Positions 43,303 to 53,490 of a DNA stretch of 64,000 nt are shown one piece after another. The notes under the pieces are model-generated. The model was not told the origin of the DNA. It did not search any database and worked only from the letters and a program-made list of their open reading frames with translations. The DNA lies in the NCBI GenBank assembly GCA_024867545.1, contig JANFNE010000007.1, positions 558,001 through 622,000 on the forward strand, given 5' to 3'. The DNA comes from Phytopythium helicoides (Eukaryota > Oomycota > Peronosporomycetes > Pythiales > Pythiaceae). The position numbers were made by a program, and so were the translations under genes. Numbering within the stretch: the first letter of the stretch is position 1; every line of letters begins with the position of its first letter.

Positions 43303-43521
43303 GGCGGCTTGGTGACCCCCTGCGCTTTTTTTCTGGGGGAGAAGCCCCGCCGCGATTCGCGCGACCGTCGCGCGACCTTCCCAACAGAGCCAGGGGAGAG
43401 GTTGCGTGAAGGTTGCGTGAACGCACGCGGACTGGTTGGTCTGCACGTCGCGCAGCTTGAAAGGGTACGGCGTCAGCTCAAGCCGCACTTCAGTTTGACC
43501 GACTGGCCCCGCAGCAGCAGC
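43303..43521. promoter_or_regulatory. Bidirectional promoter, TPS/TPP-like / helicase
   Basis: A 219-nt space between divergent start codons; GC-rich, with no clear TATA. Confidence 0.4.
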
Positions 43522-45653
43522 ATGGCGTCGGACGAGGCGGCGGCGCTCAAGGCGGAGAAGAAGGCGGCCAAGCTGGCCAAGAAGATGGCCAAGGAGCAGG
43601 CCGCGCTCGAGGCGGGCGACGCCAAGAAGCCCAAGAAGGACAAGAAGGAGAAGAAGGAGAAGAAGGAGAAGAAGGCCAAGAAGCGCAGCCGAGAGGACAA
43701 GGACGCAGAGCTCGCGCAGGACGAGGAGCCCGTGACGACCACGGAGAGCGACTCGGACGTGGCGGCCGCGCCGGCCAAGAAGGCCAAGAAGACGGAGCTC
43801 GCGCCGGAGCTCGTCACGCGCGTCGGCGGCGAGGAGAACCCGCCGCTCGAGAACTTCCGCATCAGCGATGAGACGCGCGCCAACTTCAAGGCGCGCGGCA
43901 TCCACACGCTGTTTCCCATCCAGGCCATGACCTTCGACAAGATCCTGGACGGAAAGGACCTCATGGGTCGCGCGCGCACGGGTATGGGCAAGACGCTCGC
44001 CTTCGCGCTGCCCGTCATTGAGGCGCTGCTCAAGCACAACCAGTCGCAGACTCGCGGTCGCGCCCCGCGCGTGGTCTGCATGGCGCCGACGCGTGAGCTC
44101 GCCAAGCAGGTCGCGACCGAGTTTGAGACCACGGCGCCGTCGCTCAGCACGGTATGCATCTACGGTGGCGCTTCGTATGCCTCGCAGAACGACGCGTTCC
44201 GCCGCGGTATCGACATTCTCGTTGGAACCACGGGTCGTGTGATTGACCACATTGACCGTGGCAACCTGCGTCTGCACAACTGCGAGTTCCTGATCCTGGA
44301 CGAGGCTGACACAATGCTCGAGATGGGCTTCCGTGAGGACGTGCAGAAGGTTTTCGCCGCCATGGAGGACGTGCAGAAGAACAGCAAGAAGAGCCGTCAG
44401 ACGCTGCTCTTTTCGGCGACGATCCCCAGCTGGGTCAAGGAGGTCGCGGACAAGTACATGAAGAAGGACCGCGAGTACGTCAACCTCGTAAAGGACACGG
44501 ATGACCAGGCTTCGACGGACGTGCAGCACATTGCGATTCCGTGCCATTGGCAAGGTCGCCCCACGCTCCTGGCTAACCTGCTTGGCGTGTACGCCAAGAA
44601 GGACACGCGTACGATCATCTTCGCGGAGACCAAGAAGGACTGTAACGAGTTGGCAGTGCACCCCGAGATCAAGCAGGACTGCCAGGTGCTGCACGGTGAC
44701 ATTGCGCAGGACCAGCGCGAGACCACCATGAAGGCTTTCCGCGAGGGTCGTCTGCGTCTCTTGATTGCCACTGATGTTGCTGCTCGTGGTCTTGACATGA
44801 ACGTCGACCTCGTCATCAACTCGGAGCCTCCTCGCAAGCCTTCGGGCAACTCGGATGTCGACACGTACGTGCACCGCTCTGGCCGAACGGGTCGTGCTGG
44901 TAAGAAGGGTGTTTGTATCACGCTCTACACGGCTCGCCAGCGCGACATGCTGGCGATGATTGAGCGCCGCATCGGCAACAAGTTCATCATGAAGGGCCCG
45001 CCTGACGTACGTATCACCACAACTGCTTGCCTTGCACCATGATGATTCTAACAACATTTTTTTTTTGTCTACTACAGCAAGACGACCTGATCCGTGCATC
45101 TGCGGCCAAGGCGCTCAAGGAGATCGAGACCGTCGACCCCTCGATGATTGAGATGTTCGAGGAGAAGGCCGAGGAGCTGCTGAGTGAGATGGACGCCAAG
45201 AAGTGCGTGGCTGCGGCGCTCGCGTGCATCACGGGTCACACGAAGCCTCCTCGCCGCACGTCGCTCATGTCTGGCGTGCCTGACTACGTGACGGTGCTCT
45301 TTACGAGCTTCAACCTCATCCGTGCAAAGGGCTATGTGTGGAACGCGCTGAATCGCGACTTTGCCGAGGACGTGGCCAACAACATTAAGCAGCTGACGCT
45401 TACAGAGGACTCGATGGGTGCGTGTTTCGACCTGCCTATCGCTGGCCTGGATGCTCTCAATGAACTCATCGAGTCGGGCAACTGCCCGTACTCGATCCCC
45501 AAGACGCTGCCCAAGCTCCAGCAGAGTGCCTTCATGAACAAGCCGAGCTTCGGGGGTCGTGGCGGTGGTCGTGGCTTCGGCCGTGGAGGTGGCGGCCGAG
45601 GTGGCGGTGGTCGTGGCGGAGGTCGTGGCGGTGGCCGTGGCCGCCGCTTCTAG
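43522..45653 (+). CDS. DEAD-box RNA helicase, DDX21/nucleolar RNA helicase 2-like
   Basis: Exon 43522-45006 and exon 45078-45653 around intron 45007-45077; 686 aa. A Lys-rich coiled N-terminus (KKDKKEKKEKKEKKAKK) precedes the helicase core: Q-motif region (GIHTLFPIQAMTF), ARTGMGKT (motif I), PTRELA, DEAD, SATIPSW (SAT) and HRSGRTGRAGK (motif VI). A GUCT domain (PDYVTVLFTSFN...) and a C-terminal RGG/GGRG tail follow. This layout matches DDX21/DDX50, which act in rRNA processing. The 'GMGKT' P-loop replaces the common GTGKT. Confidence 0.93.
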
Positions 45654-46081
45654 GCAATAGAGATGCTAGTCAAGTGTTCATAAAGGGTAATTTTATCGGA
45701 TCGCTAGTCGTTGCTGCAGCAGCTCATAACTTATGATTTTGGTATCTCAAGGCAACAACTCGGAGATGCTTTACATGATGAAGTTGCAGCTACCGGACTA
45801 TTCGGCTGCGATGCTACTTAGTACTTCCCCGATATCAGCTAAATTTTGATGTGAAAGTCGTCAGCAGATGCAATGGATGACCCACGCTCCTACATGTAAG
45901 CGTCGAAGGTCACACCGTCTCTACGAAAATCCATCTTCATGGGCATCCTTGTCGTGGTCTGAGATGGCTCCACCGCGCTACAGTAATGTACGGACCATCA
46001 GCTACACACATGGTGCATTCACGATCGACAGAGAACACTGCACCGAGAATCGCTCGCACGCGAACTACCGAGCTCCAGGGT

Positions 46082-46097
46082 GTCTTTACGTCACCCG
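46082..46097 (+). promoter_or_regulatory. CRE-like element
   Basis: GTCTTTACGTCACCCG, 407 nt before the ATG at 46504. Confidence 0.6.
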
Positions 46098-46416
46098 CAC
46101 GGTGGGTGTTCGTGCGGCCACGGCTCTACACGGAGTGACCCACGGCATGGCCAAGCCGTATCCATGCTGTCCGTCGAACTCTTGGTCTGCACGCCGCCAA
46201 GATTTTCGACTGATCCATCGTTGCTATGCAAACCCAGCCCAACACTGATAAAAGCGTAGCATGCGTGTCATCCACCAGTCCTCTCCGTTGGCGAGCTCGC
46301 TCTTTCGACACCTTGTCCAGTCCCGGCTCACGAGATGAAAGCCAAAGTCATGAGGGTGGGAGGAGGAGTAGATCTCGCCGAGGGTCACTGCCATCTCGAC
46401 TCGTGTCTCCCTCCAC

Positions 46417-46430
46417 TCACTTCTCAATTC
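46417..46430 (+). promoter_or_regulatory. Initiator TCACTTCTCAATTC
   Basis: 74 nt before the ATG at 46504. Confidence 0.5.
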
Positions 46431-46503
46431 GCCTTCTGCCACCAACACCGGCAACACCAGCAACTCCACCCTTTACCTTCCTCACTCACTCGAGTTCTCC
46501 AAG

Positions 46504-47472
46504 ATGAAGATCACCCGCTCGCTCGCACAGATGACGCTCCTTGCTGCTGCCGCCGCAAACCTCCACGCCGTTCCCGTGGCGGCGACGTGGTGGCTCTCTG
46601 GCGCGGACGCGGACTGTGATACCTCGAAGGGCACATCATACACTGCGGCCGAAACTCCGTGCGCAGATGACACGACGGGGTACACCTCGTACTTGACATC
46701 TGCCGACACGCCATGTGCCGATGACACGGCGACAACGTACGGCGCTGGCACCTCCTTCCTGACGTCCGCCTACACTCCGTGCGCGGATGACACGACCACT
46801 ACAACGTACGCGACCGTCGCACCGTGCGATACTACCACTGGCACGACATCGACGTACTCGACTTCTGCCGACACTCCGTGCAGCACAGACACCTCGTACA
46901 TGAGCTCGCTGTCCAACTACCTCGGGTCGTGGTTCTCGGGGTCGTCGACGGACTCAACCAACACGGGATCGTCCACTACCTCGACCACCTCGACCGCAGC
47001 AACGCCTTCTCCGTCGACAGGCACGTCAACGAGCACCACGTCCACGGGGACGACGTCGACTGACTCGACGTCCACGACGAGCCAGGACACGAGCACGTCG
47101 ACCACCTCCACTGCGTCGGCTCCGTGCACTTCGGGCGGAACACCTTCAACCTCGACCGGGTCCACGACCTCGACCTCGACGTCGTCTTCGACCACGACGG
47201 CGCCGTCCTCGCCCTCGACTTCGACGACTTCTGGCACGTCGACCTCGACCATGACGACCTCAGCTCCTGCCACGACGACGTCTGCGCCGTCCACGTCGAC
47301 TTCCACGTCAACCTCGACCACGACGACGTCCGCGCCATCAACCTCGACTACGTCTGGGACGTCTACCTCGACCACGACGACGTCGGCCCCCGCTACGACG
47401 ACCAGTTCGTCGACGACCACGACGACGTCGGCCGCGCAGCAGCAGCAGAAGCAGCGCGCGCTTCGCGGGTAG
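46504..47472 (+). CDS. Secreted Thr/Ser-rich TPC protein, 322 aa
   Basis: Intact inverted duplicate of the gene at 35159-36142: same signal peptide, mature ATWWLSGADADCDTS start, four TPCADDT-type motifs and terminal AAQQQQKQRALRG. It lacks a five-residue insertion present in the partner and differs by scattered substitutions. No GPI tail. Confidence 0.85.
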   Translation: MKITRSLAQMTLLAAAAANLHAVPVAATWWLSGADADCDTSKGTSYTAAETPCADDTTGYTSYLTSADTPCADDTATTYGAGTSFLTSAYTPCADDTTTTTYATVAPCDTTTGTTSTYSTSADTPCSTDTSYMSSLSNYLGSWFSGSSTDSTNTGSSTTSTTSTAATPSPSTGTSTSTTSTGTTSTDSTSTTSQDTSTSTTSTASAPCTSGGTPSTSTGSTTSTSTSSSTTTAPSSPSTSTTSGTSTSTMTTSAPATTTSAPSTSTSTSTSTTTTSAPSTSTTSGTSTSTTTTSAPATTTSSSTTTTTSAAQQQQKQRALRG

Positions 47473-47840
47473 AGCGCTCTGGACGAGGGTGCCGAACGAA
47501 GGCATCGCCTCGCGCTCCCTGCTTATGTGTCTCTATCTGTTTGTCGTGACTTGTTTAATGGAACTCAAGGGTCTCACAGTTGATCTGGCAGATGACAGAT
47601 TGGCATGCGATTTACGCTAGATCAGTGCAATACAACCATCCCTTCTAGGCGTCGAGGACTCGCGTAGTCCGTTGCAGCTTTCGACGTTGAAGTGCTGTCT
47701 CGCCAGTCGCTGTCGCGTCCCTCCCGCCGCAGAATGACAGTTCAGCCTCTGTGATGCATACAGGTTCTGTCATTTCACATATATTCGATCCGTCTGTGGC
47801 AAAAAATAATTTGTCCAATCGCCATCGAGGTTTTGAACTG

Positions 47841-47853
47841 ATTTCAGCCAATC
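47841..47853 (+). promoter_or_regulatory. CCAAT box context ATTTCAGCCAATC
   Basis: 49 nt before the TBC1D31 ATG; identical to the 13-mer at 26773-26785. Confidence 0.5.
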
Positions 47854-47901
47854 CTCGCTTGGAAGCGGCTTCTCGCCGCGTTCAAAAGTGAGAAAGGCGG
47901 C

Positions 47902-50900
47902 ATGGTGCTGCCGCTGGCGCTGCGCACGACGCAGGAGGGCGTCATCTGGGCGCGGCGGCCGCTCATCAGCGCGTCGGGGCTGCTCTCGAGCGTGCGCAAC
48001 GTGCCCTTCAGCTCGTTCGACCCGCGGCCCTCGCGCTTCCGCGACGTGGCGTTCAATGGCACGGGCGACACGTTCGCGGCCGTGGACGAGCGCGGCCGCG
48101 TGTTCGTCTTCTTCGTCACGGCCAATCGTTATGCGCTCGTGCAGCACCTGGGCGTGCCCACGCTCGCCTGCTGCTTCAACCCCGCGCGCAAGACCGAGCT
48201 GCTCGTGACCTGCGAGAATGATCTGGTGCGCGGAGCTCGCCGCTCGACCTCTGCCGGCTGCTGTTAACCCGCCGCTTGTGCTTGTTGGCAGGCGCACTGC
48301 ATCGATGTGCAGTCACAGATTCTTATCAGCACGCTGCGCGGACACAGGTACCCGGCCAAGTGCGCGTCGTTCCACAAGTCCGGCAAGCTGGCGCTGACAG
48401 CGTCGCAGGACGCCGTCATCCTGTGGGACACCAAGGACTGGTCGCGGTACCGTGTCCTTAACGCTGGACCAGGCGTCGAAATGGTGTGCAGTGGGCGTAT
48501 ACGTTTGACATTGTTACGACACCTGACATGGCGAATGCGTTCCTTTGACCAGGCGACATTTGTTTCAAAGGGCGATCTGGTCGCCGTGTGTTTCCAAGAC
48601 GACACCATTATGATGTGGGAACTGGAGACGCTTGCTCTGCGATATCGATTTTCGTTACCTGAGCAAGAAGAGTCACCTGGATTGCAGACTATCTCGGTCT
48701 CGGATGATTACCAAGTCGTTGTCGCGAGGTAGGGAATGCTTTTCGATACTTCTGAGCTCGGATGCATCGAGGTGAATTGATGCAATATTTAATGCTGCAA
48801 GCAGTGGTCGAGCACCGTTCATCTATGTGTGGGAACTGGAGTCTCAGACGATCATTCGTATCATCGAGTTGCCATCACCAGTGAAGGAGGTTGTCAGTGT
48901 AAGCGACTATTTGTACTCTGGTCATCTCTCGACAATGTTTTAACAGGTAACATCTCGATACAGCATGCGTTTCTCCCAGGAAACAATCGAACTATTAGCA
49001 TCCTTGGCGATGATGGCGGGCTGTATTTCCTCAGCGTGTCAGCTAAACGCCCGAAGATTAAAGTCGAGATCAGTTCACATGGACGCCAGTTCAAAGCGTT
49101 TGATATTGAGTGCCACGCGCGGTACATGGCTGTATGCACCAGGTAGGGTGCTAGTTTCAGATCCGGTGGGAGTACGAAGCTTTGTTTAACTTGTCTGTTG
49201 TTGGAAATAGTGATGGACACTTGATGCTGTATGACATGGAGATCGCTCGTGAAACTGCTGCACGTGCCAAAGCAAACAGAACCGACGGAAAAAGAATTGG
49301 TGGCGTTGAAATGCCAGCTCGACCTGAGGCGTTTGACAGACACGAAACAAACAACCCTCGTGAAAAGGGTCGGAACGAGAGCTCACTGGTGACAGATCCT
49401 GCTCCAGTTGGTGCTAGGTCTCGCCCAGTCCCATCGAAACTGATCGATAGTTTGTTCGGGTCACCTCACACCCGCCGGAAATCTCCTTCGACCAATACTG
49501 GCGCAATATTGAGTCCAAAAGGCGTTGACGAACGAGCGGAAGTTGCCGGAGAACGGCTTGGTCCGCAAGTTGTGAAGGCGCGTGCATCACGCTCAACCAC
49601 CTTGCGCAGCGCTCGTGCAGCGCTCTCGAATCCAATCGAAGTCGAGAAGAACAAGAGTCGCCTTGCGAGCTCTCTCAAGTGCAGTGGAAGTTACCCGCGT
49701 AAGTACCGAGTGCTCGTATGGAGATTCTTGTTGCAGCTACCCAAGAACGAAGACGCATTTATGTCCCTAGTGAAAAAAGGTAAGCACCCTTCGTTTGCTC
49801 ACCTTCGAGAACACTACCCCCTCAAGGATGAGCGCATGTTTCGCCGCCTTCATCGGATACTGTCAGCGCTTGCATATTGGTGCCCTGCCTTTGGTGAAAT
49901 CAGCTATCTGCCAGCGATCGTCTACCCGTTCGTCAAAGTCTTTCGTGAAAATGACCTTGCAGCTTTTGAGGCAAGCATGAGTGTCATGCTACATTGGTGC
50001 AAAGACTACCTTTTCAACTTGCCGCATCCGCCGGCCAGTATTCTTGCCGTGCTGCGGCACGAAGTTGAGCGACGAGAGCCGCAACTGTATTCCCACTTCG
50101 TTATGCATAATATTGGCGTGGAGATCTATGGGTGGAGTCTTCTCCGGACTGTATTCACGGAGGTGCTGAACGAAGACGAGTGGATGTGCCTTTGGGACCA
50201 CCTTTTCACGTACTCTGATACGCCTCAGCTCCTGGTAGTTGCAGTGCTGTCATACCTGGGGTACTTTCGGGGAGCACTGCTTGCAGCAGCTGACAGATAC
50301 TCGATCGAACAGTTCTTCCATCAGCAGAATGCAATGGACATTCACAAATTCATCCAGCTACTACTAAATACTAGCAAGCGAATGGACTTATCAGCCTTTT
50401 TGACCGCTGATTCTATGGCGGCCTTCGAGGCAGCTGGGACCACCACCACTGAGGTGCCAGAACCCGACACGCCTAAGAGCGCGAAGCTATGGCCTCTTCC
50501 AGTTGGCCAGTATCCGGCATTTGGGCGATACCCGAATCTTGTTGTTGACTTCCAAATCAGCGTACGTTCATCGCAATTTCTTTGTCACCGGACTGTTTGA
50601 TGCTAATCGTACATTGATCGGGTTGACAGGAGCGTAAACGTATTGAGTTGGAAGAAGCGGAGCTTGGTCACAAACAATTACTTCTTCAAAATGTGCGAGA
50701 CGAATCAGAGCGTTTGAAGCGCGAGCACGCGAAATGGATGGAAGAAAAGCAGTTGACGCTTGCTGCTGAAGAGAAGCGTCGGAAAGAAGCAATTGCTGCG
50801 GAAAAGGCTCGGATTCTGGAGTTGAAGTCTCTCGACTACACCACTCGGAAAGCTCGTCTGGAATTGCTGCAGAAAATGGAGGAGTCTGCCAGGCAAACAC

Positions 50901-52483
50901 TTGAGGAGTCATCGAAGACAATGCAAGCAGAGCATCAGCGGTTAGGAGCCATGCTGTCGGCGCAGCAAGAGCGTATGGAATTCGAGATTTCCTCAAGAAA
51001 GCAAGAAGAGGATCTTCAACGCATCGAATTCGAAACTGAACAGCGCGTTCTAAATATTCAGCGACAGCGCGCGCTTGAAGAAAATCTGCAGCGTCTCCGC
51101 GCGGAGTTTTCTACTCGAGCCAAGCAGCAAGAGATGGAGGATTTACTCAAGTTCACTACGTGGAAGCGAGAAGACGAGGAGCGGAGGCGAAAAGCGAAGA
51201 TTGAGCTGCATCAACAGGAGCAGCAGGCGTTGCGTGACCAGGAGCAGCGCCTCCGCCAAGAGCTCGAGGCTCAGTTTTTAGAGCATGCAACAGCCAAGGA
51301 GAAGGAAATGTTAGAGTTGGAGGCGCAACGTCACGCACGACAATTTGAGGAAAGGCAGCGTTCAGCCACACATCCAAGTCGCCAAACCCCGAAGAAGTCG
51401 GATACATCCAATGAGGCGGCAATGAGCGATCATGCTCGGCATGGTAAGGCAGATGATGAGACATCAGATAGCGATGATGTCGCGGCGTCCGCCTTTCCCG
51501 CTCAGACACCACCTCGGCCACAACCGTCAAGTGAGCAGTACAACCGGTGGAATACCCGCCAGTCTCGCTATCCTACGTCGCGAGAACCTGTCACTCCGAG
51601 GCAACCACCGTCAGGTCCCGAAACCACCACGACGAACAGATCGGCAATAAACCGCGGGAACCGCGATCGCTCTGACCGCGGGCGTAGACTACAGTTTGAT
51701 TCGCCACTGAATGCATCGTCTGCGAGCAATGACAGCAGCGTGGCGAGCGCAGCAATGCAGCGAACGATGGAGGAGATGCGGCTTCTGGAGAAGGCGCTCG
51801 CCAACATTAGCAGCAGCATGAGTAGCCACAGCTCTGACGCTGATGGGAAAGAGAATCAAGAGAGCGCCAACATCGAAAGGCAGCCCTCGCGACAAGCGAC
51901 TACTTCAAAGAGTGGGGTGACGTCCCCACGACCCAGCCTCCGCCAGTCGCCATCTGAGACGCAGCACGATCGGTTGGGATCAGAGTTATCCAGCCAGTTT
52001 GACTTTCCGACCGAAGCCACAACTATAGCTGGGCCTGCTCACAGTGTAACTCACCCACGGTTATCTTCGGATAGCCACGATGAGGTTTCTGCGAACTTCT
52101 CGCACTTTGACGTCGATCTGGAGGAGCAAAAGGTGGACGGCGAGCTTCGGCGGCACGAGCAATCTGATTACGACGCCGAGCGTCCGCGTACCGCCCAGTC
52201 AAGCGACGACGTGGCGTCCAAGACCGACTCGGAGCTGTTGCAACGTCCGATCGCGGAGCTTGAGGCCAAGCTCGGCATCCGCTTTGACGACCTGAGCGAC
52301 GATGACGAACTGAGTGACGCAGGTGGCGGCGCGGGTCCTGGCTCGTCTTCTTCCTCGTCCTCGTCATCGGTTGACGAGACCATTGAAGACGACCGCGCCC
52401 GTCTCCTGTCGCGCGCCAAGAAACTGCTCGAGGAGGAGAGCTTCGACTCGGACTCGGACGATGATGGCGATGGGCTCGAGTGA
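47902..52483 (+). CDS. TBC1D31-like (WDR67) WD40-TBC-coiled-coil protein, 1389 aa
   Basis: Seven exons: 47902-48225, 48292-48483, 48553-48728, 48805-48898, 48964-49142, 49211-50561 and 50630-52483, all in phase. N-terminal WD40 repeats (LRGHRYPAKCASFHKSGKL, ILWDTKDWSRYRVL, IMMWELETL) are followed by a Rab-GAP TBC-like domain (RKYRVLVWRFLLQLP..., LPAIVYPFVKVF, VEIYGWSLLRTVF). A long Glu/Arg/Gln coiled coil (about residues 780-1000) and a disordered acidic C-terminus end the protein. Animal TBC1D31 is a centriolar-satellite/ciliary protein, so a basal-body role in flagellated zoospores is plausible. No frame breaks. Confidence 0.88.
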
Positions 52484-53490
52484 CGAATGTCGCGACTAGC
52501 TATAATCTCTCGCGCGGCGTCAACATTGTGACGCACGCGCGTCGCTCGCTGCTGCTTGGCGCGGGGGTGCGTGGCGTACCGTGGAGTCGCGTCGTGCTTT
52601 TCCTAGCAGGGAAGGGAAGATGATGATGGGGGTCTGGTCGGCCCTCCAGGAGCTCCATCGGGGCTGCTTGAAGCTGTTTGTACGGTACTCAGCTCCGGTT
52701 CCTAACATCCTCTTGAGCCTGAAACACACTTGACCGGAGTATCGACTCTCGATTGCACGACACTCCGGCTTGCTGATTGCAGTTATGCAGCCTGCCCTCT
52801 TGGTGCAATTACTAACTGCACCACTCCAGCGGCGCACATGATAACTACAGCATCCCTTTGTACCCAAGGTACAGCGATCAAGGGGGCGTGTAAGAAGCAG
52901 TTAGGGAGGGTGCAACTATCGGATCCAGTTCCCTCGTCTTTGGCGCACATCCCCCCCTGCCTTGCACACCAACTTGACGCTGGCAACTTAGACCCGCAAT
53001 CTGCAACCCAAAGAGAAGCGTTGAACGCGGCGTTGCGAAATGAGGGTTGTGGCGCGCATCACAGATTTACCCTGTGTTTAGCGACAGTGGCCTCTGCATC
53101 CAGTCTACCTCCACGGTCTCGTGCATACTGTGATCTATACAATGACGCAATCGTCCCAAGTCCGTCCGTACCCTAAAATATCCCTAAACCGAGGTCGCCC
53201 GCACGACATCGCGGGCTCGCGTTTAGCGGTCGGAGTGACGGTCGCCTGCTCGGCCGCCTGCCTCCAAGCCGCGGGGAAAAAAGAAACTGAAAGCGCCAGC
53301 GACGCGAGCAGCGAGCAGCGAGCCGCGCCGCTCCCTCCGCCCGACGCTCGACGCTCGACGCTCGGCGCTCGCGCTCGCCTCCCCTCGCTCCCCAGGCCGC
53401 CGCTGTCCCCGCGGCCGCGCTTATAGCTCTCGCGCGGACGGTCCCCGCTCGCGCCGCGCCCGCTCCGGAAAGGCCGCACCCAGGCGTGAG
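52484..53490. other. Intergenic, TBC1D31 / deubiquitinase
   Basis: A 1-kb spacer. No gene is supported; the open frame at about 52730-53176 has no ATG start and no domain. A CGACGCT-type short repeat at about 53341-53380 lies in the GC-rich leader of the next gene. Confidence 0.45.

Larger units (their letters stand above)
45654..46503. other. Helicase 3' flank and TPC promoter
   Basis: No gene. Inverted-repeat homology begins near 45920. The CRE-like and initiator elements of the TPC gene at 46504 lie here. Confidence 0.5.
45920..47545 (+). repeat. Inverted repeat 2, right arm
   Basis: Partner of 35084-36735. Confidence 0.85.

Noticed and set aside
43303..45099. 600-codon open frame antisense to the helicase, continuous with the TPS/TPP-like frame
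   Set aside because: It is Leu/Val/Arg-rich noise caused by third-position C/G bias of the helicase exon. The CBM20 domain and a good start at 43302 mark the real N-terminus.
52730..53176. 148-aa Cys-containing open frame
   Set aside because: It begins with TTG, has no signal peptide and no family features; the spacer composition is not coding-like.
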